Of a stretch of 51,434 bases of DNA, positions 32,156 through 42,500 are shown in pieces (the first letter of the stretch is position 1; every line of letters begins with the position of its first letter). The notes beneath the pieces were generated by a model, which saw only the letters and a list, made by a program, of their open reading frames with translations, was not told where the DNA came from and did no database searches. Origin of the DNA: Deltaproteobacteria bacterium (GTDB lineage: Bacteria; UBA10199; SPLOWO2-01-44-7); contig JAHFSU010000013.1 in the NCBI GenBank assembly GCA_023265595.1, positions 1 to 51,434 of the forward strand. The letters are read 5' to 3'. Both the position numbers and the translations under genes were made by a program.

Positions 32156-32437
32156 ATGCTATCTTTTTGGCTATACATGTTGAAGTGTTCAGATGGGTCT
32201 TACTACATAGGACACACAGACGACTTGGAAAAAAGAATTAATGAACATCAGAAAGGAATTTATAAAGGATATACTTGCTCTCGATTACCCATTCAATTGG
32301 TTTGGTTTCAAGAGTTTTCAAATCGCAATGATGCTTTTATCCGAGAGAGACAATTAAAAGGATGGTCCAGAGCTAAAAAGGAGGCCTTGATTCATGAAGA
32401 TTGGCAGACGATACAAAGACTCTCGAAAAAAAGGTAA
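32156..32437 (+). CDS. GIY-YIG single-domain nuclease
   Basis: About 93 residues from ATG 32156. It has the GIY-YIG features FWLYMLKCSDGSYYIGHTDD (Tyr residues, YIG), EKRINEHQKG with the catalytic Arg, and the later helix NDAFIRERQLKGWSRAKKEA with the metal-binding Glu. This matches the COG2827 type (YhbQ-like). These small proteins are putative structure-specific endonucleases. The frame extends upstream into the palindromic array (MVSLSNHEYTP); that extension is excluded. Its end overlaps the upstream part of the nth frame. Confidence 0.85.
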   Translation: MLSFWLYMLKCSDGSYYIGHTDDLEKRINEHQKGIYKGYTCSRLPIQLVWFQEFSNRNDAFIRERQLKGWSRAKKEALIHEDWQTIQRLSKKR

Positions 32438-32439
32438 CG

Positions 32440-32608
32440 CGCATCCTTCGACAGAGCTCAGGATGAGCGTTGGTCGTGTTAGGATGAGCGTTAGTCGCAG
32501 CAGGATGAGCGTTGGTCGTGTTAGGATGAGCGTTAGTCGCAGCAGGGTGAGCGTTGGTCGTGTTAGGATGAGCGTTAGTCGCAGCAGGATGAGCGTTAGT
32601 CGCATTAT
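32440..32608. repeat. 21/42-bp minisatellite at the start of nth
   Basis: Alternating 21-bp units (AGGATGAGCGTTGGTCGTGTT and a variant ending AGTCGCAGC) give a 42-bp period, about four times. They are preceded by the family-I core CATCCTTCGACAGAGCTCAGG. In the nth frame each unit reads RMSVGRV or RMSVSRS. Confidence 0.85.
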
Positions 32609-33206
32609 ACAAATTCTCCGCAAAACGTATCCTGATGCCGAGTGCGCCTTGCATCATGACGATCCGTTGCAGCTTTTGGTGGCGACGATTCTGTCGGCAC
32701 AATGCACCGATAAGCGGGTGAATAGGGTGACGCCCGCATTATTCAAAAAATATCCTAATGCCAAATCGTTTGCCGAGGCCAATTTAAAAGAGTTGGAACA
32801 AGATATTCACTCCACCGGTTTTTACAAAAACAAGGCGAAGGCGATCAAAGGGTGTTGCCAGTTGATTCTCGTCAATCATGGTGGCCAAGTTCCAAAAACA
32901 TTAGAAGAGTTGGTACATTTGCCGGGGATCGGCCGCAAAACCGCAAATGTCGTGCTGGGGGTAGCCTTTGGTGTTCCGGGTATCGTGGTCGATACCCATG
33001 TAAAGCGACTCACATACCGAATGGGGCTTACAAAGCAGACCGACCCCGAAAAAATTGAAAGGGAGATGATGGAGATAATCCCCAAAAAAGACTGGACCGA
33101 CTTTGGACTTCTCCTGATTGCTCACGGACGCGCCATTTGCGAGGCGCGCAAACCGAAATGTGAAATCTGTCCTCTCAACCGCCTCTGCCCCAAAGTAGGC
33201 ATCTAG
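32589..33206 (+). CDS. nth: Endonuclease III (DNA glycosylase/AP lyase)
   Basis: 205 residues from ATG 32589, close to the usual Nth length. It has the catalytic Lys in LSAQCTDKRVN, the HhH motif LPGIGRKTANVVL, the catalytic Asp in VDTHVKRLTYRMGL and the four-cysteine iron-sulfur loop CEARKPKCEICPLNRLC (C-x6-C-x2-C-x5-C). It removes oxidised pyrimidines. The frame is open back to 32394, and would add an arginine-rich repeat tail (RMSVGRV/RMSVSRS) encoded by the minisatellite. As each repeat carries an ATG, several starts are possible. I choose the last ATG because it matches the family N-terminus. Confidence 0.9.
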   Translation: MSVSRIIQILRKTYPDAECALHHDDPLQLLVATILSAQCTDKRVNRVTPALFKKYPNAKSFAEANLKELEQDIHSTGFYKNKAKAIKGCCQLILVNHGGQVPKTLEELVHLPGIGRKTANVVLGVAFGVPGIVVDTHVKRLTYRMGLTKQTDPEKIEREMMEIIPKKDWTDFGLLLIAHGRAICEARKPKCEICPLNRLCPKVGI

Positions 33207-33214
33207 CATAAAAC

Positions 33215-33270
33215 GTGTCATCCCCGTGAAAACGGGGATACATGGATTCCTGCTTCCGCAGGAATGACAA
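33215..33270. repeat. Family-II palindromic repeat
   Basis: GTCATCCCCGTGAAAACGGGG and ATGGATTCCTGCTTCCGCAGGAATGAC form two hairpins between nth and the ferredoxin gene. They may end nth transcription. Confidence 0.75.
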
Positions 33271-33291
33271 ACTGATCCACTCTCCCATAAC

Positions 33292-33319
33292 TTGACAAAC
33301 AAAAAGATTTGGCTATGTT
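33292..33319 (+). promoter_or_regulatory. Promoter of the ferredoxin gene
   Basis: TTGACA (33292-33297), 16-bp spacer, TATGTT (33314-33319). The predicted start lies about 3 bp before the ATG at 33329, and no Shine-Dalgarno is visible, so a leaderless mRNA is likely. Confidence 0.6.
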
Positions 33320-33328
33320 GCACCCGCT

Positions 33329-33562
33329 ATGGCTAATAAAGACGACAAAGTTACTGAAAATATCTCCGGCAAGTTTTATGTCGATCATCAGTGCATCGAC
33401 TGCAATCTCTGCCGTGATACCGCCCCCAGCAATTTCAAACAACATCCCGACGGAGGGTATTCTTTCGTCTACAAACAGCCCGAAACGCCGGAAGAAGAGG
33501 CCCAATGCAAAGAGGCCAAAGAGTCGTGTCCGGTAGAGGCCATCGGCGACGATAACAGCTAA
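33329..33562 (+). CDS. Single-cluster ferredoxin
   Basis: A 77-residue acidic electron carrier with CIDCNLCRD (C-x2-C-x2-C) near the N-terminus and ESCPVEAIG near the C-terminus, the pattern of monocluster [4Fe-4S] or [3Fe-4S] ferredoxins. The first ~15 residues are lysine- and aspartate-rich. Redox partners are not evident from the neighbours. The TAA overlaps the first base of a fold-back element that separates it from the convergent DUF3047 gene. Confidence 0.92.
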   Translation: MANKDDKVTENISGKFYVDHQCIDCNLCRDTAPSNFKQHPDGGYSFVYKQPETPEEEAQCKEAKESCPVEAIGDDNS

Positions 33563-33755
33563 GAACCTATCCTAAAATCTACTGCGCGGCCCAATGGCTG
33601 CGTTGGGGCACCCCAAAATCCTCACGAATATTGTACTGACGCGGCGGTTTGCCTTGGTCCACTGGACCAAGTTTTCCCGCCTTGTCTGTTCCGGTTTTGG
33701 GGGCCCCGCCCCGCCTTGCCCTTGGGCCGCTCGTAACGGTTTTAGAATAGGTTCT
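33562..33755. repeat. MITE-like fold-back element between convergent genes
   Basis: A 194-bp element. Its ends form an 18-bp inverted repeat with two mismatches: AGAACCTATCCTAAAATC and the complement of GGTTTTAGAATAGGTTCT. Inside are GCGGCCCAA / TTGGGCCGC arms (near 33586 and 33722) and a perfect CTTGGTCC-ACT-GGACCAAG hairpin (33653-33671). It fits exactly between the stop codons of the ferredoxin and DUF3047 genes. No coding content was seen. Confidence 0.7.
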
Positions 33756-34389
33756 AAGGATTCGCGGAAATTTCAAAATCGGCGTAATCGCAGGCGGCAG
33801 GCGAGTGGGTTGCGTTGCCGTCGGTCAAGAGGGCAAAGCCGGTCGGATTTTTCTTCATCGGCTGTTTCAATAATTCCTGAACCATTTGCGGAATATTCAA
33901 AGAGTGAAAACGCCATTGGTTTAATTTTTTGGGCCCGCTATCCAAAACTTGGATAACCATTTCGCCCGGTCTTTTTTCGAAAACAGTTCCGACAGGCAAT
34001 GTGGTCGACCAGACAAATTTCAAGGCTTTGCCGGAAGTTTTTCCAAAAATAATATAGACGCCGCAGGCGCTGTCATTTGTGGCGCCATTATTTTCCGCCG
34101 CATTTTTGGGGAGCGTGCGCGCGCGCCATTTCCATTTGAAGTAGGGAAAGGCCTCGACGTTCCATGAAAATTCCCTGAAAACCTGTTCTGAAAAATCGCG
34201 ATCATCAAATGCGGCGAGATATTTTTTCCCATCCTCCTCTTGGACACGATAAACTTCTTTTGCATCGCCGCGCTGAAAAGGCCATGTTTTGAAATAGGTC
34301 GGAAATTGATTCGGTTTATATTGGTCAAAGTCTTCAATCACTTTGGATTGAATCATCGCCGCCAAAATGGAGACAAGAATAAGGATCAT
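33754..34389 (-). CDS. DUF3047-family exported protein
   Basis: A 211-residue protein. A hydrophobic N-terminus (MILILVSILAAMIQS) suggests export or anchoring. The body has the DUF3047 pattern: FPYFKWKWRARTLP, NDSACGVYIIFG, LKFVWSTTLPVGT and a C-terminal ALLTDGNATHSPAACDYADFEI. The family is beta-rich, periplasmic, and of unknown function. It lies 7 bp downstream of the isocitrate dehydrogenase gene on the same strand, so it could be co-transcribed with it. Confidence 0.82.
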   Translation of the reverse strand: MILILVSILAAMIQSKVIEDFDQYKPNQFPTYFKTWPFQRGDAKEVYRVQEEDGKKYLAAFDDRDFSEQVFREFSWNVEAFPYFKWKWRARTLPKNAAENNGATNDSACGVYIIFGKTSGKALKFVWSTTLPVGTVFEKRPGEMVIQVLDSGPKKLNQWRFHSLNIPQMVQELLKQPMKKNPTGFALLTDGNATHSPAACDYADFEISANP

Positions 34390-34396
34390 TAAAATT

Positions 34397-35614
34397 TTAT
34401 CCCATGTTGGCTACAATCTGACCTGCGTATTCGGAGCATTTTAATAGTTTGGCGCCGGACATCTGCCTTTCCAAATCATAGGTGACTGTTTTTTGTGAAA
34501 TGGTTTTTTCAATTCCGTTGATAATCAGTTTTGCCGCTTCATTCCAGCCCAAATATTCCAGCATCATAACCCCCGACAAAATGAGCGAGGTGGGGTTGGC
34601 CTTGTCTTTGCCGGCGTGGATCGGCGCGGAGCCGTGGGTTGCCTCGAAACAAGCGGCGGTATCGCCGACATTGGCGCCGGGCGCCATGCCCAAACCGCCG
34701 ACTTGCGCGGCACAAGCATCCGACAAAAAATCGCCATCCAGATTAGGGGTGATAATCACGCTGTATTCTTCGGGGCGGAGCAACACCATCTGGAACATGG
34801 CATCGGCGATTCGGTCATTGACCAAAATTTTTCCCGGAGGGACCTTTCCCCCCATTTCTTTCAGTTTGGATTCGAGAACGGTGTCTTCTCCAAATTCATT
34901 TTCGGCCACTTCATAACACCATTGGCGAAAAGCCCCTTCGGTAAATTTCATAATATTGCCTTTATGCATGAGCGTTACCGTTTTGCGCCCGCGCGCCTTG
35001 GTGTAGTTGAGGGCCATGCGGGCCAAGCGTTTGCTGGCAAAAGGGCTCATCGGTTTAATGCCGATGGCAGAGCCTTCGCGGATGGTCACTTTCATTTCAT
35101 TCACCAAAAAATTTCTGACCCTTTCGGCTTCGGGTGTGTAAGAGGCCCACTCGATGCCGGCATAAACATCTTCGGTATTTTCACGAAAGATGACGACATT
35201 CAATTTTTCAGGATTTTTGAGAGGAGAGGGGACGCCGCCAAAATAACGAACGGGGCGGATGCAGGCGTACAAATCGAGCAACTGGCGCATGGCCACATTG
35301 ATAGAGCGAATACCGCCGCCAACCGGCGTGGTGAGAGGGCCCTTGATTGCCACGACATATTCGCGGATGGCCTGCAGCGTTTCATTGGGAAGCCAGTTGC
35401 CGGTCATTTTGTAGGCTTTTTCCCCTGCGAAAATTTCTTTCCACGCGATTCTTCTTTTTCCTTTGTAGGCTTTTTGAACGGCCCCTTCCAAAGCCAGCTG
35501 GGTTGCTCGCCAGATGTCGGGTCCGATGCCGTCACCTTCTATGAATGGAATGATGGGGTTGTTCGGGACTTTCGGTTTGCCATTCTCGATAATAATTTTT
35601 TCACCGGTCAGCAT
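34397..35614 (-). CDS. icd: Isocitrate dehydrogenase
   Basis: A 405-residue homodimeric bacterial IDH converting isocitrate to 2-oxoglutarate. Family stretches include [25 protein letters not shown] with the Ser equivalent to the E. coli phosphorylation site, [14 protein letters not shown], and [20 protein letters not shown]. The cofactor loop reads HGSAPIHAG, while E. coli NADP-IDH has HGTAPKYAG; the usual K-Y pair is I-H here, so NADP preference is not assured. ATG 35614 is chosen for its AAGGAGG Shine-Dalgarno at good spacing. The open frame continues upstream to 35941 but that part is not IDH-like. Isocitrate lyase and malate synthase at 49-51 kb compete for the same substrate. Confidence 0.93.
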   Translation of the reverse strand: MLTGEKIIIENGKPKVPNNPIIPFIEGDGIGPDIWRATQLALEGAVQKAYKGKRRIAWKEIFAGEKAYKMTGNWLPNETLQAIREYVVAIKGPLTTPVGGGIRSINVAMRQLLDLYACIRPVRYFGGVPSPLKNPEKLNVVIFRENTEDVYAGIEWASYTPEAERVRNFLVNEMKVTIREGSAIGIKPMSPFASKRLARMALNYTKARGRKTVTLMHKGNIMKFTEGAFRQWCYEVAENEFGEDTVLESKLKEMGGKVPPGKILVNDRIADAMFQMVLLRPEEYSVIITPNLDGDFLSDACAAQVGGLGMAPGANVGDTAACFEATHGSAPIHAGKDKANPTSLILSGVMMLEYLGWNEAAKLIINGIEKTISQKTVTYDLERQMSGAKLLKCSEYAGQIVANMG

Positions 35615-35639
35615 GGACATCCTCCTTAGGGAACGTCCT

Positions 35640-35668
35640 CTAGTATTACGGTGGGAGTTCTTTGACAA
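35640..35668 (-). promoter_or_regulatory. Predicted icd promoter
   Basis: On the minus strand TTGTCA (35663-35668) and TACTAG (35640-35645) are spaced by 17 bp; a GGAGG follows before the start codon. Confidence 0.45.
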
Positions 35669-35704
35669 GCAACTTTTTGGAGAGGTTGCCGAATAGAGTT
35701 TAGG

Positions 35705-36193
35705 ATGGATGATAAACCGGTACAACGCGGAGGGATTGAGGGATATGGGGCGGCCCTTCGAGCGGTGGCATTGGATTTTCATAATGCGCCGGAGAGAATT
35801 GTGGCGCCGCAAGTGGAGGCGATCTATTATGGCGGCGACGCGGGCTTGGAGCAAATTATTTCCGGCGTCGTCAGCGTTGAATATGTCGAGAGACGCCTTC
35901 CCGTTTTTTTTGGGGTTCATTTTCGCCAGCGTTTTTCGCATTTTGACGATTTTGATTGTTATTGGAATGTCGTTGCAAAAGCAGGCCCGATCTTTGCCAA
36001 AAATCTTGGAGTCAAAAGCGGCGGGCGTTTTGAGACCGGTTTGGGTATTTTAACGCCCATTGCCGGTCAAAAAGTTTTTTGGGATTTCAATTTGGCTTCC
36101 CATCTCTTTTACAATGCCGAAGCTCATGGCAATGTCTTTCACAAAGTAGAAATCACACCTGCCCTCATCAGCGGCGCAACCTTTTATTTTTGA
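35705..36193 (+). pseudogene. Hypothetical ORF or gene remnant upstream of the giant gene
   Basis: A 162-codon frame whose last ~75 residues ([20 protein letters not shown] to SGATFYF) look like the end of a small outer-membrane barrel, with alternating strands and terminal Phe. The first half does not look like a protein. The minus and other plus frames over 35.7-36.05 kb are also open without family resemblance. It may be a degraded gene. Confidence is low. Confidence 0.3.
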
Positions 36194-36207
36194 AAAATAG
36201 TTATGAA

Positions 36208-36466
36208 CCAGAATTCGTCAGCAAAAATTCCCTCCCCCTTGATGGGGGAGGCTATTATAATTCACCCCCTCCTTTTAATTCCTCCCCCCTCGAGGGGGAG
36301 GATGTAAGGAGAGGGGGCTTATCATAGGGGAGAGGGTGAACATCACCGACCGGGTGAGATAATTTTCAAGATCACCCTCCCCCCCCGCCACACTACCGGC
36401 GGACAGGCAACCCCCTCCCATCAAGGGAGGGGGAAAAGTAAGAAACATTTAAAGGACGAATTCTGG
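36208..36466. repeat. Family-III GC-rich repeats nested within an inverted repeat
   Basis: Several copies of the motif CCCTCCCCCTTGATGGGGGAGG and relatives (36229-36303, 36388-36433), including CCACACTACCGGCGGACAGGC, are bracketed by a 12-bp inverted repeat CCAGAATTCGTC (36208-36219) / GACGAATTCTGG (36455-36466). No gene is contained. The same repeat family recurs inside the giant gene. Confidence 0.7.
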
Positions 36467-36507
36467 ATGAAAATAGTAGGCAACTTTTTTTGAGACCTGC
36501 CGATAAC

Positions 36508-36567
36508 TTTCATGAGGAACCGGATGCTTCACGGTGGCTTGCGCGAGGTATCCGGTTCCTCGTGAAA
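36508..36567. promoter_or_regulatory. Long hairpin abutting the giant gene start
   Basis: TTTCATGAGGAACCGGAT (36508-36525) pairs with ATCCGGTTCCTCGTGAAA (36550-36567) with one mismatch, leaving a 24-nt loop. The 3' arm ends 1-2 bp before the ATG at 36569. No Shine-Dalgarno is seen. If transcribed, it could hold back translation initiation. Confidence 0.55.
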
Positions 36568-36568
36568 A

Positions 36569-39500
36569 ATGGCTGAAATTATTGGAAAATTTGGCACTTT
36601 TGGGTTTTTTAATCCTACCCCATTGGGGCAGGATCTGGCCGGTGGTGTAGGCGGCGGTGGGCTTGATGCCGAAACGCTCACACATTTAGAGGTGCTCGAT
36701 TCTGCCATGCAGTTTGCTCAGCAGCAGAAAGCCGACACACTTTTGTCCCATAATCAGCCGCCACCCAACAAATTATTGGCCTTGATTCCCAACGGTTGGC
36801 TCACCGGAAATGGTTTTGCCAAAAAAGAGCTTCCGGATATTCCCCTTCCACACACTTGGGCCACCTCTACTCGCCTTCATTTGGCGGACTTCATTGCGGA
36901 GCAAGCCAAAGTCCACTCTTTTACACTGGATCCCGACTCCCGTATCGCAGTATGGGACAAGTTTCGTCGGGATGACGGAAGCAAAATGATTGCGGCCGCG
37001 GGCGCCAACGGAAATGGTTCGCAAGTGGGTGCATGGATAGCAGAGGCGACGAAAGCCTATGTTGGACTCAAGCAGCACGAGTTTAAAAATATTTTGATCG
37101 ATGCTTTCAGCAATTTGCGAGACGGTTTCCGCCCGGAAAAAGAATCTCTCGGTCGCGGCCCTAGTGAACAAAAGATGCAAGCGGCGCTGAGAAAAGCGGT
37201 CAAAGATGTTGAAGATATTCCACAACCGACCAATTCCGATCTCGATCCTTACCTCGATATTTTTCGCCGCCTCGTTTTGGACCATTTTCAGGAGTTGGGT
37301 CTTGTCGGGACAAAAACAGCCCTCCCCAAAACGCCCCCTCCCCCCAAAGCCAGATGGAGCAGCGATCATATCGATAGTCAGGTGAAGGCGGCCCTCCAGT
37401 TGGAAAAAACTTTTATCGACACTCTGACGACACTTCCGGCCGGAGATCCACAAAGTGAAGCACAAACCATTATCAATCAGGTTAAAGAGGCCGTTGCACT
37501 TTTACAATCTCTCCCAACAGACGATGCCAAAAGAAAAGCGATGCTTGCGGACAAGGATAAACAGGAAAAAATTTTGGCGGCCATCAAAACCGTTTTCGAT
37601 GTCTCTTTGGAGCTGGAGACTCTCCGCATCCGCGAAATTTCGAGCGGCATCGACGCAGAAGAGGTTAAAAACTATTTGCAAATTATTGCAGCCCGTCTTG
37701 CAGAGCTTCTTAGAAAACCCTCCATCGCCTTGGCCGGAATTGATCCCAATGCTCTTCAAGAGATGGCCAAAATTTATATTCGCAACTGGATCGGTCTTCA
37801 TAAAAATGCAAGGCCTGAAATGCTCACCCTATCGTGGCAAGCGCTGAACGCTGCTGCCTTTGAGGCCCTTCAAAAAGTTTTAGAGCTGCAAAAATTTGCC
37901 GATGAAGCGGCCCAAGAACTTTTCAAAGTCAATTTTTTGCGCGAGGCGCGCCAGCTCATCTACGGCATTGTCACTTGGGAAGAACTCCGCAAGCCGAAGG
38001 ACAAAAGTGGCAAAGTAAGGCTCACCCCCAGCCATTTAAGTTACGCAGAGCGTGTCGCCCTTTTGGGAGAGATGTACCCACTCATGCAGATGCATTATGA
38101 CGATTTGGTCAAGGCGGGGCGGCTTGCCGACGCCAATATTTTTCAGGAATTGCTTTATCGCTATGTCGATTTTGCGCATCTCCGTCCGGATGCCCTGCTC
38201 ACTTTAGAACCCGAAATCGTCCATGCCATTTTGGAGCAGACTGAAAATCCCCATCTTTATACCGATGGCGGATTGAATGCCTTGAGGGAATTTTTTGAAA
38301 TCGCCACGGGAAAACAAATTGCACCTTTAACCCCCCTCCCCCTTCCCCCTCCCTCGAGGGGAGGGGGTTGCCTGCCCGCCGGTTGTTTGGCGGGGGGGAA
38401 GGGTGAAACTTCCTATCTCCCCTATCAATCAGGATCGGGTTTGGAACAACTCTTGCAACATCCCGCTTTTGAAGTTTTGAAAGACGATTTGGGAAGAGAG
38501 GCTTTTCGCAACACGACCGGCCTTACACTCGATGCCGTCAAGTCGTGGGGCAAAAAAAGAAAAATAGAATTTGTGCACGACGATGTGGCCCACGAACCGA
38601 AAGACCACCAGCAGATGCTCGATGTCTATTATTATCTCAATCAGTTGGCCGGCTTTCATAATATGCAGATCGATTTTTGGGATTTTCTCGCGGCCGTTTT
38701 CCCTGCGGCCGGTCAGATGCGGGATGCCGCGCAGATGGGAAAAAATAGTTCTCGGGATATTGTTGTCCGCATTCCCCACGTTGTTGAAAATATCGCCTTC
38801 GCCAATTTGAGTTATCAGCAATTGGCGGTGGGGATTCGTGCAAAAGGTTTTTTGGATTTACCAAGTGTTTTAAAGCAGCATGCGGCATCGGGTGTGCAAA
38901 GGCCCCATTGGGATACGCTCGAGGGGATTGCGCGCTATCTTTCTGAAAAAGCGGGGGGCGATGAAGCGCATCAAAAACAGGTCTATTATTTTCTCATTTT
39001 GCTCCGTCTGATTGATGTGATCCCTTCGGCGACAGAAATTCGTGATACGTTTGATACCATTTTATCCAATCACGACCGCTCTCTCTTGTCGCGTTATCGC
39101 CTTTTGGTTTTGCCGGAAGACCCCGAGATTACCTACGAAGCCACCGAAGATGAAACAGAGGCGACCGCCAGAAAATGGCCCATCTCGGAGATCAAGTCGG
39201 GCTATTTTGATACTGCGTTAGAATGGATGGAGCGCCGTGTGGCCTCGCTGAAATTTATTTTGAATGGCCAACAGGCGATGATTTTTTCTGATGGGACGCA
39301 AAAAACGGTTGCCGATATCCAAAAAGAGGTCGGAATTTTAAGACAACAGCACAGTATCTACAAAGGAGATTTAAACGCGGTCGCCACTGAGTCTCCTCTG
39401 CGCAAAGAGGGGCGGCAAGATTATGTCCGCCGGATGCGCCAGTTTTATCGTCATTTTTTGCTGGAATTTAAAAAGATTATTTTGATGGCTCATTCGCCTC

Positions 39501-42500
39501 AAGCCCAACAGGTGGGCTTTCTTTGGATTCGCTATGAAATCGTTCCGGTAATCAAAGGGCTTCGGATCAAACCGGCGGGCGCCGATAGCGTCGCCGTGGG
39601 CTTGGATGATATTTTAGAATTAGCTCAGCAGGAAAATTGGGCGCCGGAAAGAATCCGAAACATTTTTCATCTCCGTCTTGTCACCGAAGAACTTTTGAGA
39701 CAAGGGCTGAGCGCCGACGTCATTCCGTCCCCGTGTCAGAGCACGGGGCAGGCTCCAGCGGGAATCCAGAAATATTTTTTGGGTGACATTTCTCAATCCA
39801 TTGATGATGAAAAACAGCTGGCGGCTAAGACCCAAGCAAAACAGACCCAACTGACGCTTAACGAAAAAGATTTGTTAAAAAGTTTTGAAACCCCTTTGGC
39901 CAGACACTCCGCCACACGCAAACCCTATTATCTTTCTATCCCCAATTGGGAAGAGAGCTTGAGCGATCTCTTCAAGGACGCTGGTCGGGATGGTTTTGTC
40001 GCCAATGATATTGCCGTCGCGAAAAGATATTTTGCCGCCGTTGTGACGCCGCAAAGCCATTTTAGTGAAGAGGTGTTGCACGATGCGGCCCTTGCCATTT
40101 ACGCAAAAGAAGAGGATGCCGGTGAGGCTTGCAGGCGGCTCAAGATATTTTTTCCCACAATCTTGGTCGATTGCGGTCTTGAATATCCAAAAACGGCCAA
40201 GGAAGATGCAGCCGACTTGAGCGTCCTTCTGGAAGAGGCGCTAACGCGCTATCTCGATCTTTTCCCCTCCTTAAAATTTATCAAAAATGGGGGCCAAGCC
40301 ATCGAAGAGATTGTTGTAGATGAAGATCTTTTGATCAAAGTGGTCGATGATTTGTTAAGGGAAAAACCGGAGGCGAGGGGATACAGAAGTTATCTCATCA
40401 AAAATCTGCGCCCGCAAATTGGGGAATATGTGGAGGCCGCCGACAAAACCGGCCTGCGCCGTTTTCAGGAAGAATCAACCGCATTGCCGACCGCAGGGCT
40501 TTTTGCGGAGAGGTTTAGATCTTTTTTTCCCTCTCCCTCCGCCACACTACCGGCGGACAGGCGACCCTCTCCCACAGGGGGAGGGGGTAAGGGGGAGGGT
40601 GAACTTCGCAACGCCTATTTTCGGCTTACCTCTTTGTATCAGGGCAAAATGCCGCCCGATGCGGAGATTGCAGAAGGGCTGAAACATTTTGTGCAATATC
40701 AGTGGGAAGCCATCAGCCGATTGGCCAGTCTCCTTAGCGATTCCGAAAAGGGGATAAAAAGTTATCTGGCAAGAAATTTCAAGGCCCCTCTCATTGATGC
40801 CGGTGCCATGGAGAGGATCGCCATCCAATATATGCGTTGCCGCATTTTGGGGGTCCTCCCGTTTGATATGGAAGAGGCCTGTTTGACAGAGGCCAAGGCC
40901 CATTTCGGTTCGTATCCAAAATTGTTGGGGCAGGCGGCGCAAATGTATCGCGCCATTCTTTCACGCTATTTTACAGATTTGGAGAACTATTTCAGTGCAC
41001 TTTACGATTTGATTTTAAATGAAATGGAAACCGTCGCTGCCAATTCTGTCACCGAAACAAGGGAAGAATTTTTGGAAGAGGTGACAAAAAGATATCCGAC
41101 ATTGGAAGAGGCTAAAACTGCTTTCGATTTGTCTCAATTATTGGGGACAAGGAATCTGCGCGATTTTTCAGCCGTTGTCGATGACAGCTATGCGCGAGTG
41201 GTAAAGCGCCTTGTAGGACAAAGAAGACTTGAAGAGATGGCAAGGGCGCATGATGAAGAAGAGGCAAAAAGGGCGGCCGCCGTTTTGGAAGCCCAACTTG
41301 CCGAAGAGGCCAAAAGAAGAGAAGAATTGGAAAGAAAAATCGATGCGGTTCCATTCCCAAAAATTCCCGAAGTTGCAATTTTAGAAGAAAATATTTGGCG
41401 GGCCTCGCCCGACGCGCGGGAAAGATATTTTAATACTCTCTTAGCCGTAAAAACCGGCATGGAGGCTTTGAAGGGTGAGCTGGAAGCTGTCGAAGTTGTC
41501 ATTGCGAGCCCCATGAGTTTGTTAAATGGGGCGAAGCAATCCAGCATCATTACCGCGAAACAATCGGCCTTCGCCCAATTCAAAAAAGAAGCCCTCAAAC
41601 GTCGCCACGATTTTTTTGCCTCTCTCACTGCCGTCATAGACAGTCAAAAAGCCGATGAAGAGGCCAAACTCCTTTTGGCAAACGCGCAAAAAAGAGCCGA
41701 ACTCGATAGTTCCTTTGTTCAAGCGTATCAAAAGATGGCCGGGGCCATTTGGGATTATTTTACCGTTGCGAATGCTATTTTGGATGTACAACCGGAAGGG
41801 GTCACTTGGCAGAGCCTCGGTGAGTTGAGACAGCAAGCATATAAAGTAAGTCTATTATTTATCCAACGGCGTGATGAGGTAAATCAGGAATCTCTCCGGT
41901 TGAGTTCCATAGACAGATCTCTCCCCCCTGCCGATGCGATTCGGCAACAGGCTGAAAAGTTGGCAAAGAGGACCCTCTCACAAAAAGAGGCCATCGAAAA
42001 ATGGTTGCAATCAGATAGAGAGTTTTCTGTCACACTCGAAGACCTTTCTGCTTTAATGAAGCATGAAGTCGCTTGTGATGTTGCCCAAGATCAAGTCTAT
42101 GAACATATTACAACGCTTTTCTCTCATCTGCCGATAACTCATTTTGTTCCCGTGCAGGTCTCTCTCCCCGATCTCCCCTCTGGCCCCTTTTTGAATAAAG
42201 ATGGAAAAGAGATTTTGGTTCTCAACCCTGTGACAGTGTCAGAAACAGACCGTACAGAGTATAGTGAAGCAGTCGAACATACCCTTAATATTTTTAATAC
42301 AGCAGAAGGGGCTTATCTTTTGGATGCCCGCGGAGTTCAACGACTGTTCCGTCAACCTGTTGCAAAGGGCGCCAGATTTAAGGATATATTGGGGAATGAA
42401 TTTATCCTCCCCGAGCTAGTCAGTACCGCCATGGACGCGGTCGATCTGTCTAAAGAACACCCCTATGCCCATTTTGTTGTCAATCTGAGACGGTTGATGA

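Noticed and set aside
34616-35629. Plus-strand open frame of 337 codons opposite icd
   Set aside because: It is a shadow of the isocitrate dehydrogenase gene with no family resemblance.
35615-35941. N-terminal extension of isocitrate dehydrogenase to 514 residues
   Set aside because: The added residues are not IDH-like, a promoter and a GGAGG lie before ATG 35614, and 405 residues is a normal length.
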